A stretch of DNA of 64,000 nucleotides from Isosphaeraceae bacterium (GTDB lineage Bacteria; Planctomycetota; Planctomycetia; Isosphaerales; Isosphaeraceae). The stretch covers positions 18,634 to 82,633 of the forward strand of contig JAJPJC010000398.1 of assembly GCA_021324445.1 (NCBI GenBank), in the 5' to 3' direction. The position numbers and the translations under genes were made by a program. The notes under the pieces were generated by a model. It did no database searches, was not told the DNA's origin, and saw nothing but the letters and a program-made list of their open reading frames with translations. Positions 24,428 through 32,358 of this stretch are shown in pieces. How positions within the stretch are numbered: the first letter of the stretch is position 1; each line of letters opens with the position of its first letter.

Positions 24428-25774
24428 TCAGGGCGCGGGCGTGGCGAAGAGGTTTTGTTCCAGCGCGGGGTTGCCAGGTCCTGGCGACGGTTCGCCCGGT
24501 CGTCGAACCCGGATCCAGTGGTCGGAGAACAAGATGAACTGGCCGGCGTCGACCCGCGGCATGTGGCATTCCACGCAACGGCGGGCCGGCGACACCGGGC
24601 AGGGGGTGCCGCCGGTCCGGACCGTGCCGGCCGCCTCGGTCTCCGGGCGTGCCGGCTCCGGGCTCGAGCCGCCCCTGCGGTGACAGGAAAGGCAGACCAC
24701 ATCGTAGGAGGGGCGGTCGGAGGATGCCCGCGCGTGCGGGTCATGGCAGGTGAGGCAACTGAAGGTTCCCCCGCTCTCCTTGTAGCACCGCGACTGCATG
24801 AGCCCGACCGGTTGGAACCGGACCAGGTGGATCTCCTGGGGACGGATCACGAAGGAGCCGGCCTCGGACGGATGCCGGTGGCAGGCCCCGCAGAGCGTCA
24901 ACAGGCTCTCAGCCGTCCACTTGTCGGGAGCAAACGGGAGTGCCAGCTCGGCGGCCGTGCCGCCCCGGCGCGCCGCCACGACGTGGCCCCGACCGGGTCC
25001 ATGACAGCGCTCGCAGGAGACGTCGGGGATCATCGTCTCTTCCTCGATCCCCTGGTCGTCGCGGGACGAAATCGTGGTGGCGTGACACTGGAAGCACCGT
25101 CGGGCATCCTGCGGCGGCAGGACCAACCCGTGGCGGGTCAGACCGGGCGGTGGCGGATAGGCGAGCTGACCCGGAGTGATCCCCAGGGCGCTGCGCTGGG
25201 TGTAGTACGTGAGCCGATGCTCGAGGATGGCCGGGATGCCGGGATCGATCACGCTGACGAACGTCGTGGCGTGGTGGCCCGAGCCGAACGCGTAATCGAC
25301 GATACATTCCTCGAGCCTGCCCTGGGCTGTCCGGGCGATGTGCAACTGCCCGTTGCGGTATCGGTAGCTCCAGCGGACCTCCGGCCACTCGGGATCGGCC
25401 ACGGTGGTCCCGTCCAGCCGGCGCGCCAGCGGCAGCCGGCCCGCGGGGCGCAAGGTCGCGGCGTGGCCCGATCGGGCGTGAAGCGCGGATTCACCCGGAT
25501 GACATTCCGCACAGACCCGGGAGCCGATATACGGATCCGCCGGGAATCGTCCCCCGGGCGGGAAGGGCTGGTCCACCGTCAGCAGCCGCGGACCGCTGGA
25601 GCGTCGAGGTCCCGGCGGGAATCGTCGCGCGGTGACAACCAGCCAGAGACCGGCCGCGACGATCGCCCCGAGTCCCAGGGCGACAACGATCCTGGCCCGG
25701 CGCGCGGGACGGGACACGCCCCGGGCTTGGGGATCGGTGGCAGCGGTGTGTTGGCGCGCCGTCGAACCGGACAT
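24428..25774 (-). CDS. Membrane-anchored multihaem c-type cytochrome with seven CxxCH motifs
   Basis: 448 residues. An N-terminal anchor helix (about 28-48) is followed by a periplasmic domain with seven haem-binding motifs in order: CAECH, CFQCH, CERCH, CGACH, CLTCH, CLSCH and CVECH. The fifth is preceded by CYKESGGTFSC and followed by DPH, a pattern common in multihaem cytochromes of the c554/NrfA-related superfamily. It likely passes electrons across the periplasm or between dehydrogenase and oxidase. It begins 23 bp after the FMN 2-hydroxyacid dehydrogenase in the same direction, so it may accept electrons from that flavoenzyme; this is inference. Confidence 0.85.
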   Translation of the reverse strand: MSGSTARQHTAATDPQARGVSRPARRARIVVALGLGAIVAAGLWLVVTARRFPPGPRRSSGPRLLTVDQPFPPGGRFPADPYIGSRVCAECHPGESALHARSGHAATLRPAGRLPLARRLDGTTVADPEWPEVRWSYRYRNGQLHIARTAQGRLEECIVDYAFGSGHHATTFVSVIDPGIPAILEHRLTYYTQRSALGITPGQLAYPPPPGLTRHGLVLPPQDARRCFQCHATTISSRDDQGIEEETMIPDVSCERCHGPGRGHVVAARRGGTAAELALPFAPDKWTAESLLTLCGACHRHPSEAGSFVIRPQEIHLVRFQPVGLMQSRCYKESGGTFSCLTCHDPHARASSDRPSYDVVCLSCHRRGGSSPEPARPETEAAGTVRTGGTPCPVSPARRCVECHMPRVDAGQFILFSDHWIRVRRPGEPSPGPGNPALEQNLFATPAP

Positions 25775-25797
25775 TCGGGACTCTCGCCTGTCGTGCT

Positions 25798-27030
25798 TCA
25801 GGGGAAATGCGACAAACCGTCTGTTCGAGCGACCAGAGTCGAGGAGATCTCACTCGTGCGGGCGCACCCCGTGGCGGTCATCGCGTTACACAGCTCCTCA
25901 CGCAGCAGGTCGAGGACCGCGCGCACGCCTTCCTCACCGCTGACCGCGAGGGCCCAGGCATAGGGACGGCCGATCAGCACGGCCCGCGCGCCCAGCGCGA
26001 GGGCCTTGAGGACGTCGGTGCCGCGCCGCACACCACCATCCAGGTAGACCTCAGCACGACCGCCGACGGCCTCGACCACGCCCGGCAGCATCGTGATGCT
26101 GGCCGGCATGCCGTCGAGGCTGCGGCCCCCGTGATTGGAGACGATCACCCCGTCCAGGCCCAGCGCGACGGCTTTGCGCGCGTCCTCGCGACGCAGCACC
26201 CCTTTGATGATCAACGGCAGTTTCGTGACCGAACGCAGCCAATCGAACACGTCCCACGACTGTTCGCGGTGCCAGGCCCGCTGGTTGAACTCGACGAGGT
26301 CCGGATAGCTCATCCGCTCGGTCACCTGGTCATAGCCGGCATCGCGCAGTTGCTTGACGAGCATTTCCTTGGGCAGGGTGAAGCGATTGCGCTTGTCCTT
26401 GTCTTTCCACTCTCCCAGGTCCACCGTGATGATGATCGCCTGATAGCCGGCCGCTTCCACCCGCTCGACGAGGCGGCGGGCGACGGCGCGATCGCGCGGC
26501 ATGTAGATCTGGAACCACCGGGGCGCCGGCCCCGTGGCGGCGATCTCCTCGGCACTGTGGCCCGCGCTGCTGCTGACGGCGAAGACGGTTCCCGCCGCGG
26601 CCGCCGCTCGAGCGGCCGCCAGGGCGCCCTGCGGGTGGTACAACCGCTGGGCAGCGACCGGCGCCAGCAGCACCGGCAGCGCCACCGGCTGGTTGAGGAC
26701 CGTAGTGGATGGATCGGCACTGGCGACTCCCATCAGCAACGGTGGCAGGATCTGGAGGCGGCGAAACGCAGCGACATTCTCGGCCAGCGTGACCTCATCA
26801 GCCGAACCGCCGTCGACGTACTCGAACGTGGCGGCCGGGAGTCGGGCCTTCGCCAGAATCTGGAACTCGTTCACATTCACCGGATTCCCGTCGCGGGCCG
26901 GCGGTGCGACAGTGTCTCCTGCCGGTACCCCCGTGAGCCGCTCCAGGAAATCGACCGCGGGCGCGAGAAACTGCACGAACGGATTTCGTTTCATGCCGGA
27001 CTCGCTCGTCAAGAGATCAGGGCTCTTCAT
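25798..27030 (-). CDS. FMN-dependent 2-hydroxyacid dehydrogenase/oxidase (lactate oxidase-like)
   Basis: 410 residues, the size of the family that includes L-lactate dehydrogenase LldD, lactate oxidase and glycolate oxidase. Key residues are visible: Tyr71 in FEYVDGG, Lys276 in LIIKGV, and His300 and Arg303 in SNHGGRSLDG, followed by the FMN phosphate loop DGGVRRGTDVLKAL. The N-terminal 50 residues are extra. It oxidises a 2-hydroxyacid such as L-lactate to the 2-oxoacid. It overlaps the MFS gene by ATGA and is followed 23 bp later by the seven-haem cytochrome, which may accept the electrons. The substrate assignment to lactate is inference from family and context. Confidence 0.85.
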   Translation of the reverse strand: MKSPDLLTSESGMKRNPFVQFLAPAVDFLERLTGVPAGDTVAPPARDGNPVNVNEFQILAKARLPAATFEYVDGGSADEVTLAENVAAFRRLQILPPLLMGVASADPSTTVLNQPVALPVLLAPVAAQRLYHPQGALAAARAAAAAGTVFAVSSSAGHSAEEIAATGPAPRWFQIYMPRDRAVARRLVERVEAAGYQAIIITVDLGEWKDKDKRNRFTLPKEMLVKQLRDAGYDQVTERMSYPDLVEFNQRAWHREQSWDVFDWLRSVTKLPLIIKGVLRREDARKAVALGLDGVIVSNHGGRSLDGMPASITMLPGVVEAVGGRAEVYLDGGVRRGTDVLKALALGARAVLIGRPYAWALAVSGEEGVRAVLDLLREELCNAMTATGCARTSEISSTLVARTDGLSHFP

Positions 27031-28370
27031 CAGGCCTCGTGACCTTTTCCCAACGCGGGGTCATGCGGTGCGAAGAAGGCCAGGATCCCGCCGAGGAACA
27101 ACGTTGCCGCCAGGGCCAGGAGGCTCCAGGTGTAGCTGCCCGTCTGCTCGTGATCGTGGATCAGACCCACGGCACCAGGCCCCAGCAGACCGCCGATGTT
27201 TCCCATGGAATTGATCAGTGCGATCCCTCCGGCCGCCGCCGCTCCGCTCAGGAACGACGTCGGCAGAGACCAGAAGGGTGCCAGCATACTTTGAATGCTC
27301 ATCAACCCCAGGCATAAACCCAACAGGCCCCCCACCGGCGTGTTCGAGAACGCCGCCAGCATCCATCCCAGAGAACTCAGGAGAGCCGGAATCGCCACAT
27401 GCAGGCGATGTTTCCCGGTTCGGTCCGACCAGGCCCCGTTCACCAGCATGGCAATCAGCCCGCACAGGCTGGGCGCCGCCGCGAGCAGACCGATCTCGAC
27501 CTTGCTCGAGTTGGGAAAACGGTTGCGAATCAGCTCGGGCATGTACAAGCCTCCCGCATTGGAGCTGAACGCCACCAGGAAATACAGCAGGATGAGGAAC
27601 CACACTCGCGGGTCCATCAGGGCGCGGCGAAAGTCGGCTCCGTGGCGCTGTTCCCGATGCTTTTCCTCCCAGTCCATTCGCGCCGCCAGCCACGAGCGTT
27701 CGTCGGCGTCGAGCCAGCGTGCCTGGGCGGGACGGTCGGTGAGGTAGAAGAGGACGACGAAACCCAGAACGAGCGAAGGGATGCTCTCGATCAGAAAGAC
27801 CCATTGCCAGCCGTGCAGCCCACCCACCTGGTCCAGGTATTGCATGATGACACCCGAGAGCGGGTTGGTGACGACTCCGGCCACGGCGTTTGCCGCCATG
27901 AAGCTGGCCACCGCCCGGGTGCGTTCCTGCGTCGGAAACCAGAAGGTCAAATAGTAGATGATGCCCGGGAAAAACCCCGCCTCGGCCACGCCCAGCAGAA
28001 TGCGGACGGCATAAAAACTCCAGACACCGGTCACCAGCATCGTGGCCCCCGAGACCAGCCCCCAGGTGATCATGATGCGGGAGATCCAGATGCGCGCCCC
28101 CGTGCGGCGCAGGATCAGATTGCTGGGAACTTCAAAAACCAGGTAGCCGAAATAGAACAGGCCGGCACCGAAGCTGTAGGCCGTGTCCGACATGCCGAGG
28201 TCGGCCTGCATCGTCAGCTTGGTAAAGCCCACATTGCCGCGGTCGAGGAGGTTGCAGATATAGAGCAGCAGCAGAAAGGGGATCAGCCGCAGCGTCACCT
28301 TTCGCATCGTCGCCGTCGATCGTGCGACATCGGTGGGAACCGCTGGAGAAGAAAGATCGTGATTGTTCAC
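27030..28370 (-). CDS. MFS transporter, ACS family (hexuronate/rhamnonate/phthalate type)
   Basis: 446 residues from the GTG at 28370, about 12 helices. Signatures of the ACS family are present: LLYICNLLDRGNVGFTKLTM in helix 1, LVFEVPSNLILRRTGARIW in the first loop, and AEAGFFPGIIYYLTFWFP in helix 4. Members import sugar acids, rhamnonate, galactarate, nicotinate or phthalate. It lies within the sugar- or hydroxy-acid gene train and overlaps the FMN dehydrogenase by four bases, so it is most simply read as the importer for that pathway. Confidence 0.88.
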   Translation of the reverse strand: MNNHDLSSPAVPTDVARSTATMRKVTLRLIPFLLLLYICNLLDRGNVGFTKLTMQADLGMSDTAYSFGAGLFYFGYLVFEVPSNLILRRTGARIWISRIMITWGLVSGATMLVTGVWSFYAVRILLGVAEAGFFPGIIYYLTFWFPTQERTRAVASFMAANAVAGVVTNPLSGVIMQYLDQVGGLHGWQWVFLIESIPSLVLGFVVLFYLTDRPAQARWLDADERSWLAARMDWEEKHREQRHGADFRRALMDPRVWFLILLYFLVAFSSNAGGLYMPELIRNRFPNSSKVEIGLLAAAPSLCGLIAMLVNGAWSDRTGKHRLHVAIPALLSSLGWMLAAFSNTPVGGLLGLCLGLMSIQSMLAPFWSLPTSFLSGAAAAGGIALINSMGNIGGLLGPGAVGLIHDHEQTGSYTWSLLALAATLFLGGILAFFAPHDPALGKGHEA

Positions 28371-28442
28371 AAGAAAGAGGTCCTCACGAGCGGAGGAACG
28401 TGATGCGCCGCGAGAAACGACGCCGCGGTGTCAGGGGTCGCA

Positions 28443-29225
28443 CTACCACTGGATCGAACCGCCCGCATTCATGGCGAGGTTGCCGCCGTCCATCGGGATC
28501 AGGGCCCCCGTGATCCATTCGGAGGCGTCCGAAGCCAGAAGGACAGCCAAGCCCTGGATGTCCTCCGGGCGGCCCAGTCGGCCCGCGGGAATGCCGCTGA
28601 GGAATTTCCCGCGGAGCGCGGGGTCGGCCGACATGCGCGCTTGCAGGCTCGGGTTGATCACCTGGGCCGGCAGGATGGCATTGACGCGCACCCCCCGTCC
28701 GCTCCACTCGGTGCTGAGTTCCCGCGTCATCTGCACCACCGCCCCCATCGCCATGCTATAGGCGATGTGGCCGCGCCCCAGTGCCGTGACACTGGCCAGC
28801 GAGCCGATGTTGACGATGCTGCCCCGTCCCGCAGCCAGCATCCGTCGGCCCGCCTCCTGGCAGCAGCAGAAACGGCCAGACACCAGGCTGCGCCATGTCC
28901 GTTCGACGTCCTCCAGCGAGATCTCTTCCGGCCGTCCGGCGAAGCCCTCACCGGCCACGTTCCCCAGGAAGTCGATCCGGCCGAACTCGCGATCGAGCCG
29001 CGCGAACATCGCCCGGATCTGCTCCGGGTCCGAGACATCACAGGTCACCGGCGCGGCCCGCCGCCCCATGGCGGCGATCTCTTCCGCCGTCTTCTGCACG
29101 CCCTCGCTATTGCGATCGGCCAGCATTACGTCCGCACCCGCCTCGGCAAGCGCCAGCGACATCGCTCGCCCCATGCCTCTGGCCGCGCCCGATACCAGGG
29201 CGACGCGACCCGTCAGGTCAAACAT
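28443..29225 (-). CDS. SDR family protein lacking the catalytic lysine
   Basis: 260 residues from the ATG at 29225, chosen where the typical SDR start MFDLTGRVALVSGAARGMG begins. The Rossmann motif (GAARGMG, residues 13-19) and catalytic Ser142 and Tyr156 are present, but the position that should hold the YxxxK Lys is Met160, in AYSMAMGAVVQ. I checked the codons: TAT AGC ATG GCG ATG. The C-terminal end (ASEWITGALIPMDGGNLAMN) is ordinary. Such SDRs are usually inactive as dehydrogenases or act by another mechanism. It sits between the 2-hydroxyacid dehydrogenase and the MFS gene, in the catabolic train. A sequencing error is possible but would need two codon-level changes to restore YxxxK-like context. 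Confidence 0.85.
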   Translation of the reverse strand: MFDLTGRVALVSGAARGMGRAMSLALAEAGADVMLADRNSEGVQKTAEEIAAMGRRAAPVTCDVSDPEQIRAMFARLDREFGRIDFLGNVAGEGFAGRPEEISLEDVERTWRSLVSGRFCCCQEAGRRMLAAGRGSIVNIGSLASVTALGRGHIAYSMAMGAVVQMTRELSTEWSGRGVRVNAILPAQVINPSLQARMSADPALRGKFLSGIPAGRLGRPEDIQGLAVLLASDASEWITGALIPMDGGNLAMNAGGSIQW

Positions 29226-29289
29226 CTTCAGGGACACGCCAAGAAACCCTCCACGATGCAGTGCGTTCTCCAGTGAACCAAGAGCCGCG

Positions 29290-30267
29290 CTAGGGCTTTG
29301 GTGCAAGAACGCCATTGACGACGTTCGGCAACGGTTCGCCGCGAATGGCCTTGGCAATGGTGCCGGCCGCTTTCTCGCGCAGCATGCGGACCGCTTTCTC
29401 GCTGGCCGAAGCATTGTGGGGCGAGACCACCACATTCGCCATCCGCAGCAGCGGCGAGTCCGCTGGGATCGGCTCGGGATCAAAGACATCCAATGCGGCG
29501 GCCGAAAGCTGTCCTCGCTCCAGCGCATCGACCAGGGCCGCAGAATCCACCAGGCTCCCTCGGCTGACGTTGACCAGGATGGCGCCCGGTTTCATCCGCG
29601 CGATGGTCTGGCGATTGATCATCTGTCGGGTCTGGGCGGTCGAGGGCAAGTGGAGTGTGATCAGATCGCTCTGGGAAAAGAGCTCCTCCGGGCTGGCCGG
29701 CACAGAGCCGCTGTCGCGAACCTGGTTCGCAGGCACCGCGGGATCGTGGACCAGAACGCGGCACTGGAATGGCTGCAACCGCCGCACCACCTCGCGCCCG
29801 ATCCGGCCGAAGCCCATGACGCCGACGGTCAAGTCACATAGCGCCTTCATGGCCGGCACCGGCACCGCCATGGCCCAGCGGCCGTTGCGAACGCCGAGAC
29901 AGTGAGCGACGACATGCCGCGTCGTGGCCAGGATCAAGGCCAAGGTATGATCGGCCACTTCATTAAAACAATAGTCGGGAACATTGCAAACCGGAATGCC
30001 CCGGGCATGGGCGGCATCCAGATCGACGTTGTCGACGCCCACGCCGTACCGAACAATGACCTTCACCCGACGCATGGCAGCGATCACGTCGGAATTCACG
30101 GGGGCAAACTGGGTCAGGACGTAGTCTGCGTCGGCCACCTTTGGGGCCAATTCCGCCGGCGCGACCACCGGCTGGTAAGCCACAACCGCGCAGCCGAGCG
30201 GCTCGAGTATGCCTCTTTCGATCTCCAGCGCACCGAACGAGCCATCCGTCACGACGACCTGGATCAT
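29290..30267 (-). CDS. D-isomer-specific 2-hydroxyacid dehydrogenase
   Basis: 325 residues of the NAD-binding 2-hydroxyacid dehydrogenase family (phosphoglycerate, glyoxylate/hydroxypyruvate and related). The NAD motif is GFGRIG (residues 152-157). Catalytic residues are Arg236 in NVSRGSLVD, Glu265 in DVFDPEP and His284 in SPHNASASE, with the usual spacing. The N-terminal half includes the substrate-binding pattern VIVRYGVGVDNVDLDAA. It would interconvert a 2-oxoacid and a D-2-hydroxyacid. It is separated from the FAH-family gene upstream by 377 bp that contain the structured repeat, so the operon may be split or processed there. Confidence 0.88.
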   Translation of the reverse strand: MIQVVVTDGSFGALEIERGILEPLGCAVVAYQPVVAPAELAPKVADADYVLTQFAPVNSDVIAAMRRVKVIVRYGVGVDNVDLDAAHARGIPVCNVPDYCFNEVADHTLALILATTRHVVAHCLGVRNGRWAMAVPVPAMKALCDLTVGVMGFGRIGREVVRRLQPFQCRVLVHDPAVPANQVRDSGSVPASPEELFSQSDLITLHLPSTAQTRQMINRQTIARMKPGAILVNVSRGSLVDSAALVDALERGQLSAAALDVFDPEPIPADSPLLRMANVVVSPHNASASEKAVRMLREKAAGTIAKAIRGEPLPNVVNGVLAPKP

Positions 30268-30644
30268 GTGCTGAGCCCTTGGAAAAGACGAGACTCCTCG
30301 GCGCTCGTCACCGGGTGACCACGGTCGTCAGACCGTGGTTCGGACGGGACGACCGTCCTCCAACCTCGGGCGTCAGCCCGATCTCCCCAGCGCTGCGGAT
30401 CGCACTGACGTGCGAGGTTGGAGGTTCCCCGTCCCAACCACGTTCTCACGAACGTGGTCACAGGTCATAGGCCCGTGCCCTGCGTCGCGGTGGTGATCAC
30501 CGAGAACACTCGAGAAGACCCTCGTCTTCGCAGACGTTTCAAACAGCGTAGCCAGCGCGTACGCCGTTGTCGAGCAAGCGACGACCTTTCGTGAGAGCGA
30601 GGGCCCTCCGCCAGGATCAAGGTTGAGACGTTTCGTGGACGCCA
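30268..30644. other. 377-bp intergenic region mostly filled by a structured repeat
   Basis: Between the FAH-family gene and the 2-hydroxyacid dehydrogenase gene. Positions 30315-30462 hold the 147-bp hairpin element described separately. The remaining approximately 180 bases up to 30644 contain no supported gene and no hairpin or promoter I can name. Confidence 0.6.
30315..30462. repeat. ~147-bp structured repeat element, copy 1 (five hairpins)
   Basis: Bounded by GTGACCACG and its inverted complement CGTGGTCAC. Contains in order CCACGGTC-GTCA-GACCGTGG, GGACGG-GACGA-CCGTCC, CGGGC-GTCA-GCCCG, CGCAC-TGAC-GTGCG and CCACGTTC-TCAC-GAACGTGG. Longer pairings GGTTCGGACGGG with CCCGTCCCAACC (one mismatch) and CCTCCAACCTCG with CGAGGTTGGAGG enclose the inner hairpins, so the whole sequence is a nested palindrome. 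The second copy (51921-52067) keeps every one of these hairpins, with compensatory changes. Confidence 0.8.
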
Positions 30645-31451
30645 TCATTCGGTCTCTTCGATGACCGGGTTTGTCAGCGATCCGATCCCCTCGATTTCGA
30701 TCGTGACGCTGTCACCCGGCTGCAGGAAGACCGGCGGCTTGCGCGCCCCGCCCACCCCATGCGGTGTGCCGGTGAGGATGACGGTCCCGGCGGCCAGACG
30801 CGTGCTCGCGCTGAGGAACTCAATCAGCGTGGGGACGTCGAAGATCATGTCGCTGGTCGTCCAATCCTGCATCGTCTGCCCATTGAGCACGGTCTTGATG
30901 GCCAGATTGTTCGGGTTGGGGATTTCCTCCTGCGTCACCAGGCAGGGCCCGAGTGGACAGAAGGTGGCAAAGGTCTTGCCCCGGCACCACTGGCCGCCGC
31001 CCCCGTTCATCTGCCAGTCTCGGGCGCTGACGTCATTGGCGCAGGTGTAACCCAGGACGTACCCCAGTGCATCGGACTTCGCCACATTCAGGCAAGTCCT
31101 TCCGAGGACGACGGCCAGCTCGCATTCGTAGTCGACCGCATCGCTCCGCAATCGTCTCGGGAGAACGATCGGATCACCGGGGTTCTGAACGCTCCCGCTG
31201 TTCTTGAGGAACACAACCGGGTTTTGCGGGATCGGCTGATTTCCCTCCGCGGCATGCTTCCGATAATTCAGGCCGATGCAGAGGATATCGCGAGGCTCGA
31301 ACGGAGCGAGCAGCTTGGCCACATCGGCCGCTTCACCCGTGTCGGCGAACGAACTCAGAAGGTCACCCTCGATCCGCGTGACCCGTCCTTCATCGTGAAG
31401 CCGGCCGAAAGACAGGTGACCAGACCGATCGCGATAGCGCACAAGCTTCAT
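30645..31451 (-). CDS. Fumarylacetoacetate hydrolase (FAH) family protein
   Basis: 268 residues. Metal-binding residues of the FAH fold are visible: Asp107, Glu109 and Glu111 in VDYECELAVVLG, then Asp140 in CANDVSARDWQ, and the C-terminal block TGTPHGVGGARKPP. Family members cleave C-C bonds of diketo acids, including 2,4-diketo-3-deoxy-L-rhamnonate or -fuconate (to pyruvate and L-lactate), acylpyruvates and oxaloacetate-like acids. The ATG has GGAGG about nine bases before it and lies 44 bp after the SDR stop. Its neighbours (SDR, HpcH/HpaI aldolase, FMN lactate-type dehydrogenase, ACS carrier) favour a sugar-acid pathway; the exact substrate is inference. Confidence 0.85.
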   Translation of the reverse strand: MKLVRYRDRSGHLSFGRLHDEGRVTRIEGDLLSSFADTGEAADVAKLLAPFEPRDILCIGLNYRKHAAEGNQPIPQNPVVFLKNSGSVQNPGDPIVLPRRLRSDAVDYECELAVVLGRTCLNVAKSDALGYVLGYTCANDVSARDWQMNGGGGQWCRGKTFATFCPLGPCLVTQEEIPNPNNLAIKTVLNGQTMQDWTTSDMIFDVPTLIEFLSASTRLAAGTVILTGTPHGVGGARKPPVFLQPGDSVTIEIEGIGSLTNPVIEETE

Positions 31452-31495
31452 GGCGTGTCTACCTCCACTGTCAGAGGAGAATTCCTTGGGACAAC

Positions 31496-32308
31496 TTACC
31501 AGGCCGTCCAGCCGCCGTCGATGACCAGGTTCTGGCCGGTCATGAAACTGCTGGCGTCACTCGCGAGAAAGACGATCGCTCCCTTGAGTTCGTGAGGACG
31601 GCCCATGCGCCGTAACGGCAGCTTGGTGCTCAGGCGATCGACCAGCGGCGCCGGAGCGTGTTCACTGGGAAACGGACCCGGGCTGAGGCAGTTGACTCGC
31701 ACATTGTCCGCAGCCCAGTACGCGGCCAGATGCCGGGTCAGATGAACGATGCCCCCTTTGAGGGCGTGGTAAGCCGCCGGGCTGGCCGCACAGATCCCTT
31801 CGTACGCATCGGGGTACGACGCCACGAGGCCGTACATCGACCCGAGCAGAATGATGCTGGCGGGCGCCCGCCGCTGCACGGCGTGGTCGCGAGCCAGTCG
31901 CGCCAGGACGAAATACCCCGTCGCATTGGCCAGGTGTCGCGTGAACTCTTCGGCGGTCACGCTGGTCCAGTCGTTCGGCACGGCTTCATGTCCATTGTTG
32001 ACCAGGACGTCGATCGGCCCGACGGACTCGACGGCGTGCGCGAAGGCGTGGGGAAGCGTATCGGGCTGCATGTGGTCGAGTGCCAGGCCCCCGTGTCGAG
32101 CCGAGCCGGGGCGAGGCAGCGCCGCCGCGGCCGCTTCCGCACGCGCGGCATCGCGACTGGTGATGACCACGCCGGCTCCGGCTTCAGCCAGGGCCCGAGC
32201 CATCGCCGAGCCGAGGTGTCCCGTGCCCCCGGTAATCAGGGCCACCTTCCCCGTCAGGTCGAACAGCTCGGCGATCGTCGGTTCCCGTCCCTCACGCGGT
32301 CGGTCCAT
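31496..32308 (-). CDS. Short-chain dehydrogenase/reductase of the sugar-acid cluster
   Basis: 270 residues with GGTGHLGSA Rossmann motif (residues 27-35), Ser157 in LGSMYGLV, and Tyr180 and Lys184 in YHALK; all catalytic residues are present. The first 16 residues are an N-terminal extension. The ribosome site GGAGG precedes the ATG. It falls between the Gfo/Idh oxidoreductase and FAH genes, with gaps of 50 and 44 bp, so it is co-transcribed. In rhamnonate- or fuconate-type pathways an SDR oxidises the 2-keto-3-deoxy acid to the 2,4-diketo acid that FAH-type hydrolases cleave. This is a plausible role but is not proven by sequence. Confidence 0.88.
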   Translation of the reverse strand: MDRPREGREPTIAELFDLTGKVALITGGTGHLGSAMARALAEAGAGVVITSRDAARAEAAAAALPRPGSARHGGLALDHMQPDTLPHAFAHAVESVGPIDVLVNNGHEAVPNDWTSVTAEEFTRHLANATGYFVLARLARDHAVQRRAPASIILLGSMYGLVASYPDAYEGICAASPAAYHALKGGIVHLTRHLAAYWAADNVRVNCLSPGPFPSEHAPAPLVDRLSTKLPLRRMGRPHELKGAIVFLASDASSFMTGQNLVIDGGWTAW

Positions 32309-32358
32309 GGTTCGATTGTTCCTCCGTCCCTTCTCGGCACCTGATGGGGGTCTCCCCG

